From positions 303,775 to 367,774 of the forward strand of contig JAFACG010000009.1 of NCBI GenBank assembly GCA_023425645.1: 64,000 bases of DNA, written 5' to 3'. Positions 23,869 to 34,289 of the stretch are shown here, piece after piece. Source of the stretch: Pseudomonadota bacterium (GTDB lineage: Bacteria > Pseudomonadota > Gammaproteobacteria > Burkholderiales > Burkholderiaceae_B). Position 1 is the first letter of the stretch. Each line of letters starts with the position of its first letter. The notes below the pieces were generated by a model. The model was not told where the DNA came from. It saw only the letters and a list, made by a program, of their open reading frames with translations, and made no database searches. Both the position numbers and the translations under genes were made by a program.

Positions 23869-25143
23869 TCAGGCCATCTTCGGGCCGAAGAAATCCAGCG
23901 CGTGCGCCAGCTCGGGGCAGGTCGCCGCCTTGTCCTGCAGATCCTGGCCCTGGCCGGCCGCTTCCCAGGCCTGGCGCAGGCTCAGCACGCCGGCCTGCGC
24001 GCCGTCCGGATGGGCCAGGATGCCGCCGCCGGCCATGAACAGCACATCCGTGCCGCCGGCCGCCCGCCAGGTCGCGGGCACGGTGCCGGCCCATTGGCCC
24101 GACGAGACCACGGGCAGCACGCGGTCGTCGCTCTGGTCGTCCAGGCTGCGCAGGCAGTGCGCGATGGCTTCGCGCACTTCGGTGTCGGGCTGGGCGAACT
24201 TGCCCTCCAGGCCGTGGACGTGGATATGGTCCGCGCCGGCCAGCCTCCAGAGGGTCTGGTAGGCCGAGACGGAAATGCCCAGCAGGGGGTGGCGCGACAG
24301 GGCGCCGTAGCCATTGCGATGAGCGTGCAGGGCCAGTCCGGTGTTGCGGCGCAGGGTCTGCAGCGCCGAATACCCCGCCCAGTTCTGGCTGACCATCACG
24401 CAGCTGCCGCCTTCGCGCTCGACCAGATCGGCATGACGCTTCATGGCGTCGGTCTCGTCGCTGATGTTGAAGGCGAACATCACATGCTTGCCGCTGCGCT
24501 GCTCGTGGTCCCGGATCACGGCCATCACGGCCGGTATGCGCTCGTCCAAGGGGGAATGCGCCGGATCCGCGCAGACCTCGTCGTCCTTGATGAAGTCCAC
24601 CCCGGCCCGGCACAAGGTTTCCACCAGGCGGACGATGTCCGGAGTACGCAGTCCTACGCTGGGCTTGATGATGGTGCCGACCAGGGCGCCCTGGTCCACG
24701 CTTGTGCGCAGGCGCGTGCCCGCAATGCCCAGGGCCGGCGCATCGAAGCGGCGTCTATAGTGGGCGGGCAGCTCCAGGGATTCCAGGCGCAGGCCGGTGA
24801 CCTCGCCCAGGTCGAACAGATTGCCGGTCACGCAGGCCGCCAGCGTGGGCAGGTTGGCGCCGATGTTGGCGATGGGGAAACGGATGTCCACCTGTGCACG
24901 CCGCCAGGGGCCGCGCACGCCGCGCCGCTCCAGCAGGGCGTTGGACAGGCTGGGCTGCGGCGCGCTGTCCAGCTCCCGGATGCGCTCCACGGTGGCGCGG
25001 GCCCGTTCGTGCAGTTCGTCGGTCTCGCCGGCCACGCGGGTGAAGGTGCCGCAGGACTGCTCGCCGGCAATCACTTCGGCGACCTGTTCAGGCGGCAGCG
25101 GCGTTTCAATCAGATAGCGCGCAAGAAAAGTGTCGGTATTCAT
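23869..25143 (-). CDS. RuBisCO-like protein (OiaX-like)
   Basis: A 424-residue form IV RuBisCO-like protein. Active-site counterparts of RuBisCO are present: K160 in GTIIKPSVGL, the carbamylation site K186 with D188 and E189 in FIKDDEV, H275 and R276 in HAHRNGYG, and a loop-6-type lysine K315 in GLEGKFAQPD. RLPs are not CO2-fixing; those paired with DUF1537 kinases in D-apiose loci catalyse decarboxylation/hydrolysis of 3-oxo-isoapionate 4-phosphate to phosphoglycerate and glycolate. The kinase pairing supports that role here. No small subunit is present. It lies 8 bases after the VOC gene. Confidence 0.88.
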   Translation of the reverse strand: MNTDTFLARYLIETPLPPEQVAEVIAGEQSCGTFTRVAGETDELHERARATVERIRELDSAPQPSLSNALLERRGVRGPWRRAQVDIRFPIANIGANLPTLAACVTGNLFDLGEVTGLRLESLELPAHYRRRFDAPALGIAGTRLRTSVDQGALVGTIIKPSVGLRTPDIVRLVETLCRAGVDFIKDDEVCADPAHSPLDERIPAVMAVIRDHEQRSGKHVMFAFNISDETDAMKRHADLVEREGGSCVMVSQNWAGYSALQTLRRNTGLALHAHRNGYGALSRHPLLGISVSAYQTLWRLAGADHIHVHGLEGKFAQPDTEVREAIAHCLRSLDDQSDDRVLPVVSSGQWAGTVPATWRAAGGTDVLFMAGGGILAHPDGAQAGVLSLRQAWEAAGQGQDLQDKAATCPELAHALDFFGPKMA

Positions 25144-25151
25144 GGCGGCGC

Positions 25152-25691
25152 CTACAGCGTGGCCAGGTCGGGGAAGGGGCGCACCGGATCGCGGCCGTCC
25201 CAGCCTTCGGACGCCTGGCGGATCAGCGAGAACAGCTTGCCTTTGGGGCCGGCCACTTCCGACAGCTCCACCACCGCGCCGGGATGGAATTCGGTGTCGA
25301 AGTAGCAGAAGCGGCCGCGCTCGCCGACCTCGCCGCTCATCACGACCTTCAGGCCCTGGTCCAGGGCGCGCTGCAGGTCGGCATCGTAGTTCTCCGTCCA
25401 GTAGGCCACGTGCTGCAATCCGAGCTGGCCGGCCAGCAGGAAATCGCGGTACATGGAAGGGACGTCATTGCGGCACTGGATCAGTTCGACCTGGACGGCG
25501 CCTGAATTGGCCAGGGCCACCGAGTTGTGCGGCTCGTAGGACTGGCCGCGGTATTGGTAGTTCTTGATCCCCACCTTGGGGTTGTAGTACCAGGGGCCGA
25601 CACCCAGGTGGCGGCTCCAGTACTCCATCGCCGCCTCGATGTCGCGCACGACATAGCCGAGCTGACGGATCTCGCCGAATAGGGTGCTCAT
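25152..25691 (-). CDS. VOC (glyoxalase-fold) protein in RuBisCO-like operon
   Basis: A 179-residue vicinal oxygen chelate protein. It begins with IRQLGYVVRDIEAAMEYW; the usual first metal His is replaced (L at LGY). Likely metal ligands are E in VELIQ, H in GLQHVAYW and E in VVELSE. I chose ATG 25691. Family members of this type include methylmalonyl-CoA epimerase and lactoylglutathione lyase relatives. It sits between the importer genes and the RuBisCO-like gene, so it probably acts on the imported sugar acid or an intermediate, possibly as an epimerase, isomerase or hydrolase. The reaction is unknown. Confidence 0.8.
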   Translation of the reverse strand: MSTLFGEIRQLGYVVRDIEAAMEYWSRHLGVGPWYYNPKVGIKNYQYRGQSYEPHNSVALANSGAVQVELIQCRNDVPSMYRDFLLAGQLGLQHVAYWTENYDADLQRALDQGLKVVMSGEVGERGRFCYFDTEFHPGAVVELSEVAGPKGKLFSLIRQASEGWDGRDPVRPFPDLATL

Positions 25692-25808
25692 AAACAAGTT
25701 CCTGACTGGTGATGCGGCCGGCGCAAGGCGCAGCCTGTCCCGCGGCGGCCGCAAGGCGCGCCGTCGGGCGGTGTTGAGGGAAAGCCGGACGAGCCGCCCG
25801 GCCGGGGT

Positions 25809-26609
25809 TTACTGGCCGGCGCCCTGGACGATCTCGTCGGGGATGGGCACGCCGGCGTATTTCAGATGGATTTCATTGAGCTTGCCGTTCTGCAGGTTGG
25901 CGCGCACCCACTGGTTCACCCAGTCCTTGAGTTCGGGCTCGTTCTGGCGCATGGCAATGCCCAGCTTGTAGGATTCGATGACGAATTTCACCTCGAAGGG
26001 CCGAGCGGGATTGCGGTCGGCGATGGCCTTGATGATGGGAGGGGTGATGGCCACGATGTCGGTCTGGCCGCTGGCCGCCGCCGTGATCGAGGCGGCCTCG
26101 TCGTCAAAGCGCACGATGTTGGCCTGCGGGGCGCGCTCGCTGACCAGCTTGTCCTGGGGGCCGCCGCGGGTCACGGCCACGCGCTTGCCGGCCAGGTCGG
26201 CCATGCCGGCGATGGCGATGTCCTTGGGCGCGCCCACCGCCGCCTGGATGGCGCCGTAGGGGATGGAAAAATCCACCGCCTTGGCGCGTTCGGGCGTGAT
26301 GGACAGCGAGGAGATGATCAAGTCGGCCTTGTTGGACAGCAGATTGGGTATGCGGGCCGAATTGGTGGTCTGGACGATTTCCAGCTCCACGCCCAGGTCC
26401 TGGGCGAGCAGGCGTGCGGCCTCCACGTCCGAGCCCACGGGCTGCATCTTGTCGTCGATGTAGCCGTAGAAGGGGGCGCCCAGGTCTATGCCTACGCGTA
26501 TCTTCTTGGCGGCCTTGATGTCCTCCAGCGCATTGGCCATGGCGGCGGCGGAAAGGCCGGTCAGGCCCAGCGCCAGCAGCGTGGCGCGCATCAGGGTGTG
26601 GATCTTCAT
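25809..26609 (-). CDS. ABC transporter substrate-binding protein (family 3)
   Basis: A 266-residue periplasmic binding protein of the polar amino acid type. The Sec signal peptide covers about residues 1-25 (LGLTGLSAAAMANA-LEDI). The mature part has KIRVGIDLGAPFYGYIDD at its start and SSLSITPERAKAVDFSIPY, a family 3 signature (residues about 95-115). It is encoded after the matching ATPase and two permeases. By context it binds the substrate of the RuBisCO-like pathway, an unusual use of an amino acid-type importer for a sugar acid. Confidence 0.88.
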   Translation of the reverse strand: MKIHTLMRATLLALGLTGLSAAAMANALEDIKAAKKIRVGIDLGAPFYGYIDDKMQPVGSDVEAARLLAQDLGVELEIVQTTNSARIPNLLSNKADLIISSLSITPERAKAVDFSIPYGAIQAAVGAPKDIAIAGMADLAGKRVAVTRGGPQDKLVSERAPQANIVRFDDEAASITAAASGQTDIVAITPPIIKAIADRNPARPFEVKFVIESYKLGIAMRQNEPELKDWVNQWVRANLQNGKLNEIHLKYAGVPIPDEIVQGAGQ

Positions 26610-26653
26610 GGTGTCGTCTCCGTGGATGTGTGCTTTATGAAGTCATGGGGTGT

Positions 26654-27382
<729 letters not shown>

Positions 27383-27405
27383 GGAGGCTCCTTGGCGGCG
27401 TAGGT

Positions 27406-28074
27406 TCATTTCTGCACCGGGCGATGGCCGAAATGCAGGCGCATCTCCAGTCGGCGGCTCCAGGCCGACAGCGGATAGCACATGGCGAAGTACAGCGCCG
27501 CGATCAGCATGTAGATCAGGAAAGGCTGGAAGATGGAGTTGTTGATCAGCTGGCCGGCCCGCACCAGTTCGACGAATCCCACGATGGAGGCCAGCGAGGT
27601 GTTCTTGACGATCTGGACCATGAATCCCACGGTGGGCGGGGTGGCGATGCGCACGGCCTGGGGCAGGACCACCAGCCGCAGGCGCTGCCAGCGGGACAGG
27701 GCCAGGCATTCGGCCGCTTCCCATTGGGTGCGCGCCACGGACTGTATGCTGCCGCGCCAGATCTCTCCCAGGTAGGCGCTCACATAGATGGTCATGGACA
27801 GGCCGGCGGCCACCAGCGGCGGCAGCGTGAAGCCCATGATGCTCAGACCGAAGTAGGACAGGAACAGGATCACCAGCAGCGGCGTGCCCTGGATGACCTG
27901 GATATAAGCGATGGCCAGCCAGCGCAGCGGTCTCCAGCGGCTGATGCGCGCCAGCGCCACCAGCGCGCCGGCGACTCCGCCTCCCAGGAAGGAAATCAGG
28001 GACAGGCAGACCGTCCACAAGGCGCCTTCCAGCAGGAAGCTCAGATGATTGGCATTGAATCCGCTCGTGAACAT
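27406..28074 (-). CDS. ABC transporter permease 2
   Basis: A 222-residue polar amino acid-type permease with about five membrane segments. The EAA loop is near residues 120-150 (ECLALSRWQRLRLVVLPQA). It starts 3 bases after the preceding permease stops. It ends with a basic C-terminal tail. Confidence 0.9.
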   Translation of the reverse strand: MFTSGFNANHLSFLLEGALWTVCLSLISFLGGGVAGALVALARISRWRPLRWLAIAYIQVIQGTPLLVILFLSYFGLSIMGFTLPPLVAAGLSMTIYVSAYLGEIWRGSIQSVARTQWEAAECLALSRWQRLRLVVLPQAVRIATPPTVGFMVQIVKNTSLASIVGFVELVRAGQLINNSIFQPFLIYMLIAALYFAMCYPLSAWSRRLEMRLHFGHRPVQK

Positions 28075-28077
28075 GGC

Positions 28078-28761
28078 TCAGCTCCTGGCGCGCAGCGCGC
28101 GCTGCCGGGTGAAGACGAGCCGCCCGCCCAGCCACAGCGCCAGGCGCATCAGCAGGGACAGGGCCAGGTAGAGCACGGCCACCAGGATGTAGGCCTCGAA
28201 GGGGCGGAACGTCTCGGCCTGGATGTGATTGGCCATGGCGGTCAGCTCCTCCACGGAGATCTGCGAGGTCACCGAGGAGGCCAGCATCAGCAGCACATAC
28301 TGGCTGGTCAGGGCGGGGAAGACGCGTTCCAGGGCCGGCAGCAGGATCACGTGCCAGTAGGTCTGGGTGCGGGTCAGCCCCAGGCATTCGGCGGCTTCGA
28401 GCTGCCCCTTGTGGATGGAGTCCATGCCGGCGCGCATGATCTCGCAGGTGTAGGCCGCGACGTTGATCACCAGCGCGGCCAGGGCCGCGCCGAAAGCCGA
28501 TACTTTCCAGCCCAGGGTGGCCAGGCCGAAGAAGACCAGGAATATCTGCACCAGCAGCGGCGTGTTGCGGATGATCTCCACATAGAAGCCGCACAGGCGC
28601 GCCAGCAGGCGGTTCGGGCTGCGCCGTCCCACGGCCAGCAGGGTGCCGGCCGCAAAGCCCAGCACGGTGGCCGGCGCCGGCAGCTTGATGGTCATCCAGG
28701 CCCCTTGCAGCAGTTGCGGCCATTGCGCCAGCACGCTGGAGAAGTCAAAGGTGTAAGTCAT
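28078..28761 (-). CDS. ABC transporter permease 1, first gene of the RuBisCO-like operon
   Basis: A 227-residue permease, paralogue of the next gene. The EAA loop is ECLGLTRTQTYWHVILLPAL near residues 125-145. As first gene of the minus-strand operon (permease-permease-ATPase-binding protein-VOC-RLP-kinase), it faces the divergent LacI gene across 186 bases, where the operon promoter should be. Confidence 0.9.
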   Translation of the reverse strand: MTYTFDFSSVLAQWPQLLQGAWMTIKLPAPATVLGFAAGTLLAVGRRSPNRLLARLCGFYVEIIRNTPLLVQIFLVFFGLATLGWKVSAFGAALAALVINVAAYTCEIMRAGMDSIHKGQLEAAECLGLTRTQTYWHVILLPALERVFPALTSQYVLLMLASSVTSQISVEELTAMANHIQAETFRPFEAYILVAVLYLALSLLMRLALWLGGRLVFTRQRALRARS

Positions 28762-28947
28762 GATTCAGCATGATGAAGGTGTCGGCAGCCGGCCGGAGCC
28801 GGGCATGTCGGTCCGCGTTCGAGCGGTCTTGTCTCCGTGTGGTTTACGTGTTTTTATGATGTTTTTTGCTGTGCTTTCGCTTCAGCGTTTTTGTATGGTA
28901 TAGAAGCGCGGCAAAGCCTGTCCAGGTAATCCAATGATGGTTTTTGA

Positions 28948-29988
28948 TTGATCAAGAAAGCCCCCCGCATCCTCGATATCGCCCGTCTGGCCGGCGTTTC
29001 CACCGCCACGGTCGACCGCGTCCTGAACCGGCGCGCCGGCGTGCGTCCCGCGACCGTGCAGCGCGTGCTCAAGGCGGCGCGGCGCGTGGAGTACATCAGT
29101 GAATCCGATCTGGACACCGGCATGCGCGCCAAGCCCATGCGCATCACCTTCCTGCTGCCGGCCGGCAGCAACCGCGTGATCCACATGTTCGGCGATGCCA
29201 TCGATTATTCCCAGGCGCAGTTGCAGCCTTTCAATGTGGACTGCCGCACCGAAGTGTTCGAAGGCTTCGATCCCGAACGTCTGGCCCAGGCCCTGCTGAA
29301 GCTGCGCGGACGCACGGACGGCGTGGTGTTCATGGCGCTGGAGCATCCGCTGGTGCGCGAGGCCGTGGATGCCCTGGTGCATGACGGCATCCCCGTGGTC
29401 ACCCTGATCTCGGACCTGTCCGCGTCGCTGCGCAGCGCCTATGTGGGCCTGGACAACGTGGCCACGGGACGGCTGGCGGCCTTTTTGCTCAGCCGGCTCA
29501 GCGGCGGGCAGACCGGCACCTTCGGCCTGATCGCCGGCAGTCTCAGCTATCGCGCGCATTGCGACCGTGAAACGGGGTTTCTGCAGTTGATGCAGGAGAA
29601 GGGGTGGGAAGACCGGGTGATGGGAGTGCGCGAAGGGCGCGACGACCCGGAGAACAACTACCGGCAAGCCTTGCTGTTGCTGGAACAGCATCCGGACCTG
29701 ATCGGCATCTACAACATCGGCGGCGCGCCCGAGGGCGTGGCCCGCGCCTTGAAAGAACATCGGCGCGACAAGAAGGTCGTGTTCGTGGGCCACGGCCTGA
29801 CCTCGGGCGTGCGCGCCTTGCTGATCGAAGGCACGCTGGACGCCATCATCATGCAGGATCCGCAACTGTCCATCCTGAATTGCGTGCGTGTGCTGACCGG
29901 ACTCAGGCAGGGCGGGGAGGGCGTGGAGGCGGGCTTGCGGCTCAAGCCCATGAACAGCATCGTGGTGTTCCGGGAGAACCTGCCGTAG
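28948..29988 (+). CDS. LacI-family regulator of the RuBisCO-like operon
   Basis: A 346-residue LacI-type regulator. The N-terminal HTH (ILDIARLAGVSTATVDRVLN, residues about 7-26) and hinge helix region are followed by a periplasmic-binding-type sensor domain. No ATG is in frame nearby; TTG at 28948 (giving IKKAPRILD) is the likely start. It is divergent from the importer and catabolic operon, so it probably represses that operon and is released by the imported sugar acid or an intermediate. Confidence 0.85.
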   Translation: MIKKAPRILDIARLAGVSTATVDRVLNRRAGVRPATVQRVLKAARRVEYISESDLDTGMRAKPMRITFLLPAGSNRVIHMFGDAIDYSQAQLQPFNVDCRTEVFEGFDPERLAQALLKLRGRTDGVVFMALEHPLVREAVDALVHDGIPVVTLISDLSASLRSAYVGLDNVATGRLAAFLLSRLSGGQTGTFGLIAGSLSYRAHCDRETGFLQLMQEKGWEDRVMGVREGRDDPENNYRQALLLLEQHPDLIGIYNIGGAPEGVARALKEHRRDKKVVFVGHGLTSGVRALLIEGTLDAIIMQDPQLSILNCVRVLTGLRQGGEGVEAGLRLKPMNSIVVFRENLP

Positions 29989-30053
29989 CGGCAGCCGGCT
30001 GCTGCGATCGCCAATCCATCCATGCAAAGGCCTGAGCAGCTTGCCTGGATGAT

Positions 30054-30076
30054 AAGATATATTTAATATATATCTT
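30054..30076. promoter_or_regulatory. AT-rich inverted repeat before the HMA-like gene
   Basis: AAGATATAT-TTAAT-ATATATCTT, 9-bp perfect arms, sits about 54 bases upstream of the HMA-like gene start, in a locally AT-rich stretch. It resembles ArsR/SmtB-type operators, but no such regulator is adjacent. Confidence 0.5.
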
Positions 30077-30129
30077 TAAGGGCGGCAAGGGCGCCGTCCA
30101 ACGTTTACATCACGTAAAAGGACGAAAGG

Positions 30130-30384
30130 ATGCAAGTCGGATTGCTCAAACTCGAAGGTCTCAAGAATGAAGGCTGCGCCGGCAAGGTGGAGGCCGCCCT
30201 GGCGGCCCTCAAGGGCGTGGACGCCGCCCAGGTTTCCTTCGAAAACGCCAAGGCGTCGGTTCGTTTCAACGAAGCCCTGGTCTCGTTGCAGGGCCTGCAC
30301 GCGGCGGTCGAGGATGCCGGTTACCGTATCGCCCAGCCCGCGCATGGCGAAGACGGCGCCTGCTGCGGCGGCTGCGGAGGGTAA
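30130..30384 (+). CDS. Small HMA-like protein without the canonical CxxC
   Basis: An 84-residue protein with a heavy-metal-associated (HMA) fold pattern: LKLEGLKNEGCAGKVEAALA aligns with the GMxCxxC helix of copper chaperones, but only one cysteine remains (C16). The rest matches CopZ-like spacing (VDAAQVSFENAKASVRFNE, then LHAAVEDAGY). The C-terminal tail DGACCGGCGG adds three cysteines, giving a possible alternative metal site. No P-type ATPase is adjacent. It is followed by the tRNA-Leu terminator in the opposite direction. Confidence 0.72.
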   Translation: MQVGLLKLEGLKNEGCAGKVEAALAALKGVDAAQVSFENAKASVRFNEALVSLQGLHAAVEDAGYRIAQPAHGEDGACCGGCGG

Positions 30385-30452
30385 TGGCTTTTCCGTCGCG
30401 GAAGCGAAGACCGGCTGCCTGCGGCAGTCGTTTCTTTTTGGGCGAATAAAGC

Positions 30453-30485
30453 AAAAAGCCGGCTGTCTTTCGACAACCGGCTTTT
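30453..30485 (-). terminator. Terminator of tRNA-Leu(CAG) copy 3
   Basis: The same hairpin as after copies 1 and 2 (AAAAGCCGGUUGUC-GAAA-GACAGCCGGCUUUUU read on the minus strand). Confidence 0.9.
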
Positions 30486-30494
30486 CGAGGAATC

Positions 30495-30579
30495 TGGTGC
30501 CCAGGAGAGGACTCGAACCTCCACACCTTGCGGCACATGGACCTGAACCATGCGCGTCTACCAATTCCGCCACCTGGGC
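30495..30579 (-). tRNA. tRNA-Leu(CAG), copy 3
   Basis: An 85-base leucine tRNA with encoded CCA, identical to copies 1 and 2. A minus-strand TATAAT at 30654-30649 is a likely -10 element about 70 bases upstream. Confidence 0.97.
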
Positions 30580-30685
30580 ATAACGTTGTATGCTTATGTC
30601 TGTGCCAAAAACCTGCAACGTCTTGCTGCATGAGCAGCAAAGAAAAGGATTATAGGCATAATTTTTTAATAATGGAAGTGTCCTT

Positions 30686-33163
30686 TTGATCAAAAAATTC
30701 CAGAACAGTACCGAGGACCTGATTGAATCAACGGGTCGTTACGAATTGCCGCCTGATTTCGACCCCGATACCCCCTCTCGGGAGCGTATTCTGGCGGTGG
30801 TGCGGGATTCCTCGGAAGCCCAGGACATCCAAAGCCTGGCTCTCAAGCTGGGCCTTGCGCTGCCGGTTTCGGTGGGGTTCGAGCGGCGCGTGCGCGCCAT
30901 GGAACGCGACGGCCAGCTGCTGGTGGGGGCCGATGGCAAGATCCGCAAGAACACGCAGACCGGCTTCATCGCCGGCCGGGTGCTGGGTCACCGCGACGGC
31001 TTCGGCTTCCTGCAGCGCGACGACGGTCAGCCCGACCTGTTCCTGTCGCCCCGGGAAATGGCCAAGGTGTTGCATGGCGACCGCGTCCTGGTACGCATCG
31101 ACGGCGAATACCGCGGCAAGCCCGACGCCTCCATCGTCGAGGTCACCGAGCGCCATACCAGCAAGCTGGTGGGGCGCTTCCTGCGCGAGCGCGGCGCCTT
31201 CATCGTGGTGCCCGAGGACCAGCGCATCAAGCACGACATCCTGATCCCACCCGGCGAGCAGGGCGAGGCCGAGTCCGGCCAGGTCGTGACCGTACAGATC
31301 ACGCAGCAGCCCGAGCGCCATCGTCAGCCGCTGGGCCGCGTGATCGAAGTGCTGGGGGAAATCGATGATCCCGGCATGGAAATCGAGATCGCCGTGCGCA
31401 AGTTCGAGGTGCCGGTGGATTTCTCCGAGGCCGCTCTCAAGCAGGCCGCCCGCATCCCGGCCAAGGTCAAGCCGGCCGAATACAAGGGTCGCGTGGACCT
31501 GCGCGACGTGCCGTTCATCACCATCGACGGCGAGGACGCGCGCGACTTCGACGACGCCGTGTATTGCGAGCAGGTGGACATAGGCACCGGCAAGCGCCGC
31601 CGCCTGGCCTGGCGCCTGCTGGTCGCCATTGCGGACGTCAGCCACTACGTGCGCTCGGGCGACGCCCTGGATGCCGACGCCCTGGAGCGCGGCACCAGCG
31701 TGTACTTCCCGCGCCGCGTGATCCCCATGCTGCCCGAGAGCCTGTCCAACGGCATCTGTTCGCTCAACCCGGCGGTGGACCGCCTGGTCATGGTGTGCGA
31801 CATGGTGGTGCTGGCCGACGGGCCCAAGTCGGGCACGGTGTCGGCCTACCAGTTCTATGAGGCCGTCATCCATTCGCATGCGCGTACCACCTATACCGAT
31901 ATCTGGAGCGCGCTGCAGCAGCCCACCGGGCCGGCCGCCCAGCAGATCCAGCACGTGCTCGAGCCCGTGCAGAATCTCTACGCCCTGTATCGCCTGCTGG
32001 CCGAGCGTCGCACGGCGCGCGGCGCTATCGACTTCGACACGGTCGAGACCAAGATCATCTGCAATCCGCTGGGCCGCATCGAGCGCATCGAACCGCTGGT
32101 GCGCAACGATGCGCACAAGCTCATCGAAGAATGCATGCTGGCGGCCAACACCTGCGCGGCCGATTTCATCGCCCGCAACCGCCGCAACGGCCTGTACCGG
32201 CTGCACGACGGCCCCACGCCGCCCAAGCTGGAAGCGCTGCGCGAGTACTTGCGCAGCCTGGGCCTCACGCTGGAAGGCGGCGACGAACCCACATCGGCCG
32301 ACTACGCCAAGGTGGTGGCCGCCGCGCGCGGGCGGCCGGACTTCGCGGTGATCCAGACCATGTGCCTGCGTTCCATGCAGCAGGCCATCTACAGTCCGGA
32401 AAAGACCGGCCACTTCGGCCTGGCCTATCCGCTGTACGCGCATTTCACTTCGCCCATCCGGCGCTATCCGGATCTGCTGGTGCATCGCGTCATCAAGTCC
32501 ATCCTGAAGGAGGAGCGCTACGTGCCGGCCATCGAGGACGAGCCGGGCGATGCGGCCCTGCCGGCCAGCAAGCGCGACTTCGCCCGCTGGGAGCGGCTCG
32601 GGGGCTTGCTGTCGGCGCGCGAGCGCCGCGCCGACGAAGCCTCCAAGGATGTGGAAGCCTGGCTCAAGTGCTGGTTCGTCAAGGAGCATGTGGGCGAGGA
32701 GTATTCCGGCAAGGTCAGCGGCGTCACCAGCTTCGGCCTGTTCGTCACGCTGGATACTTTGTACGTGGAGGGGCTGGTGCACGTGTCCGAGCTGGGCGCC
32801 GATTATTTCCAGTACAACGAGACCTTGAACGAGCTGCGCGGCGAGCGCACCGGGATACGCTATCGCCTGACCGATCCGGTGCAGGTGCAGGTTGCGCGCG
32901 TGGACCTGGAAGCGCGCCGCATCGAGTTCCGTCTGGTCAAGGGCACGGGCTATAAGGCCTTGAAGGCGGCGGCCGCCGCGCCCGAGCAGCCCGAGCGCCA
33001 CATCAAGAAGGCCGCCTCCGCCAAGCCGGAAGCCTTGAAGGGCACGACCGCTTCGCAGCGGCGCGCCACCCAGAAGCAGACCGCCCGCGACGAGAAGCGC
33101 GCCACCGAGAAAGCCGCCAAGGCCGCCAAGTCCACGCGCAGCCCCAGGGGCCGGCGCCGATAG
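30686..33163 (+). CDS. rnr: Ribonuclease R
   Basis: An 825-residue 3'-5' exoribonuclease that degrades structured RNA and works in rRNA/tRNA quality control. Order of domains: N-terminal cold-shock-like domains (with [19 protein letters not shown] near residue 95), the RNB catalytic domain with the acidic motif [12 protein letters not shown] near residues 280-291, an S1 domain ([17 protein letters not shown]) near residue 675, and a lysine-rich basic tail. The start is TTG at 30686; no ATG is available in the right place. rlmB follows 68 bases later, the common RNase R-RlmB pairing in proteobacteria. Confidence 0.95.
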   Translation: MIKKFQNSTEDLIESTGRYELPPDFDPDTPSRERILAVVRDSSEAQDIQSLALKLGLALPVSVGFERRVRAMERDGQLLVGADGKIRKNTQTGFIAGRVLGHRDGFGFLQRDDGQPDLFLSPREMAKVLHGDRVLVRIDGEYRGKPDASIVEVTERHTSKLVGRFLRERGAFIVVPEDQRIKHDILIPPGEQGEAESGQVVTVQITQQPERHRQPLGRVIEVLGEIDDPGMEIEIAVRKFEVPVDFSEAALKQAARIPAKVKPAEYKGRVDLRDVPFITIDGEDARDFDDAVYCEQVDIGTGKRRRLAWRLLVAIADVSHYVRSGDALDADALERGTSVYFPRRVIPMLPESLSNGICSLNPAVDRLVMVCDMVVLADGPKSGTVSAYQFYEAVIHSHARTTYTDIWSALQQPTGPAAQQIQHVLEPVQNLYALYRLLAERRTARGAIDFDTVETKIICNPLGRIERIEPLVRNDAHKLIEECMLAANTCAADFIARNRRNGLYRLHDGPTPPKLEALREYLRSLGLTLEGGDEPTSADYAKVVAAARGRPDFAVIQTMCLRSMQQAIYSPEKTGHFGLAYPLYAHFTSPIRRYPDLLVHRVIKSILKEERYVPAIEDEPGDAALPASKRDFARWERLGGLLSARERRADEASKDVEAWLKCWFVKEHVGEEYSGKVSGVTSFGLFVTLDTLYVEGLVHVSELGADYFQYNETLNELRGERTGIRYRLTDPVQVQVARVDLEARRIEFRLVKGTGYKALKAAAAAPEQPERHIKKAASAKPEALKGTTASQRRATQKQTARDEKRATEKAAKAAKSTRSPRGRRR

Positions 33164-33231
33164 GCGTACAATACAGGGCCGGACGCACATGTCCGGCCCT
33201 GTCTTTGCCCTCCGTTTCTTCAAGGATTGTT

Positions 33232-33978
33232 ATGCCCCAGCAGGTTTTGGCCGGCTTTCATGCCGTAGTAGCCCGAGTTCGTCACGCCGCCTCGTCGGTG
33301 CGCGAGGTATACGTGGACGAGACCCGGCGCGACAAGCGCATGCTGTCCTTCATCGACCAGATCCAGCAGGCGGGGCTGAAAGTCATCCCTGTGCATGCGG
33401 AATGTCTGAACGGTCTTTCCAAGGGCACCCGCCACCAGGGCGTGGTCGCGCTGGCCGACGAGCAGGAACTGGCGGTGGACGTCAACGAACTGCTGGACGA
33501 TCTGGAAGAAGCCGGACAGGTTCCTTTCCTGCTGATCCTGGACGGCGTCACGGATCCGCATAATCTGGGCGCCTGTCTGCGTACCGCCAATGCGGCCGGC
33601 GCGCATGCCGTGATCGCCCCGCGCGATCGCGCCGTCGGCCTGAATGCCACGGTCTCGCGCGTGGCCTGCGGCGGCGCGGAGTCCACGCCTTACATCACCG
33701 TGACCAATCTGGCGCGCACCATGCGCCAGTTGCGCGAACGCGACGTCTGGCTGGTGGGTACGGACGACCAGGCCACGCATTCGCTGCACCAGGTCGACGC
33801 GCGCCGACCCATGGCCTGGGTCATGGGGGCGGAGGGCGAGGGCATGCGCCGCCTGACCCGCGAAACCTGCGATGAACTGGTCTCCATCCCCATGATGGGC
33901 GCCGTGGAGAGCCTGAATGTCAGCGTGGCCAGCGCCGTGTGCCTGTACGAAACGCTGCGCCAGCGCAGCTCGGCTTAG
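33232..33978 (+). CDS. rlmB: 23S rRNA (guanosine-2'-O-)-methyltransferase RlmB
   Basis: A 248-residue SpoU-family methyltransferase that modifies G2251 of 23S rRNA. The N-terminal substrate-binding domain (residues 1-75) precedes the trefoil-knot SPOUT domain with motif 1 ([21 protein letters not shown]), motif 2 ([13 protein letters not shown]) and motif 3 ([22 protein letters not shown]). I chose ATG 33232 over an upstream in-frame codon because it begins the conserved [12 protein letters not shown]. It follows rnr and is followed by a clear terminator. Confidence 0.95.
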   Translation: MPQQVLAGFHAVVARVRHAASSVREVYVDETRRDKRMLSFIDQIQQAGLKVIPVHAECLNGLSKGTRHQGVVALADEQELAVDVNELLDDLEEAGQVPFLLILDGVTDPHNLGACLRTANAAGAHAVIAPRDRAVGLNATVSRVACGGAESTPYITVTNLARTMRQLRERDVWLVGTDDQATHSLHQVDARRPMAWVMGAEGEGMRRLTRETCDELVSIPMMGAVESLNVSVASAVCLYETLRQRSSA

Positions 33979-34070
33979 GGCGGCGAGTTCGCTACATAAC
34001 TTATTTGTATAAAAAACTCAGACTGACCGTCTGCGCTTCGCAAGATAATAGATAGTCAGCCGCCAGAAAC

Positions 34071-34094
34071 GCGAAGCCCAGGCTTCGCTTTTTT
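34071..34094 (+). terminator. rlmB terminator
   Basis: GCGAAGCC-CA-GGCTTCGC followed by six T. A strong intrinsic terminator for the rnr-rlmB unit. Confidence 0.9.
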
Positions 34095-34252
34095 GTCGCC
34101 GGACCACCCCAAGACAAGACCCCCCCTCTGGGGATGGGCACGGACACGTTGCAGCCCCCGCGGACTGTGGCGCGCCTGGCCAACCGGAGCGGCATACAGG
34201 CCGCGAGGCGGGCGGCAAGCAGGCATGGCCTGCGCGGCGTGGGGGCATTCTT
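34093..34252 (-). repeat. Diverged relative of the 85-bp GC-rich repeat
   Basis: Read on the minus strand, the start (GAATGCCCCCACGCCGCGCAG then GCCTGCTTGC) and the end (GTCTTGTCTTGGGGTGG, GGCGACAA) match the two ends of the 12.2-kb repeat unit, but about 80 unrelated bases separate them. Confidence 0.6.
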
Positions 34253-34289
34253 CATCTGGCGCACGCAAACTTAGGTTTTGAACACGATC

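Larger units (their letters stand above)
33979..34289. other. 311-base intergenic region: terminator plus diverged repeat
   Basis: It holds the rlmB terminator (34071-34094) and, from 34093 to 34252, a diverged inverse-orientation relative of the 85-bp repeat found at 12244. No coding frame is supported. The promoter of the PLP enzyme gene must lie in or just before the last 40 bases or within the repeat. Confidence 0.7.
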
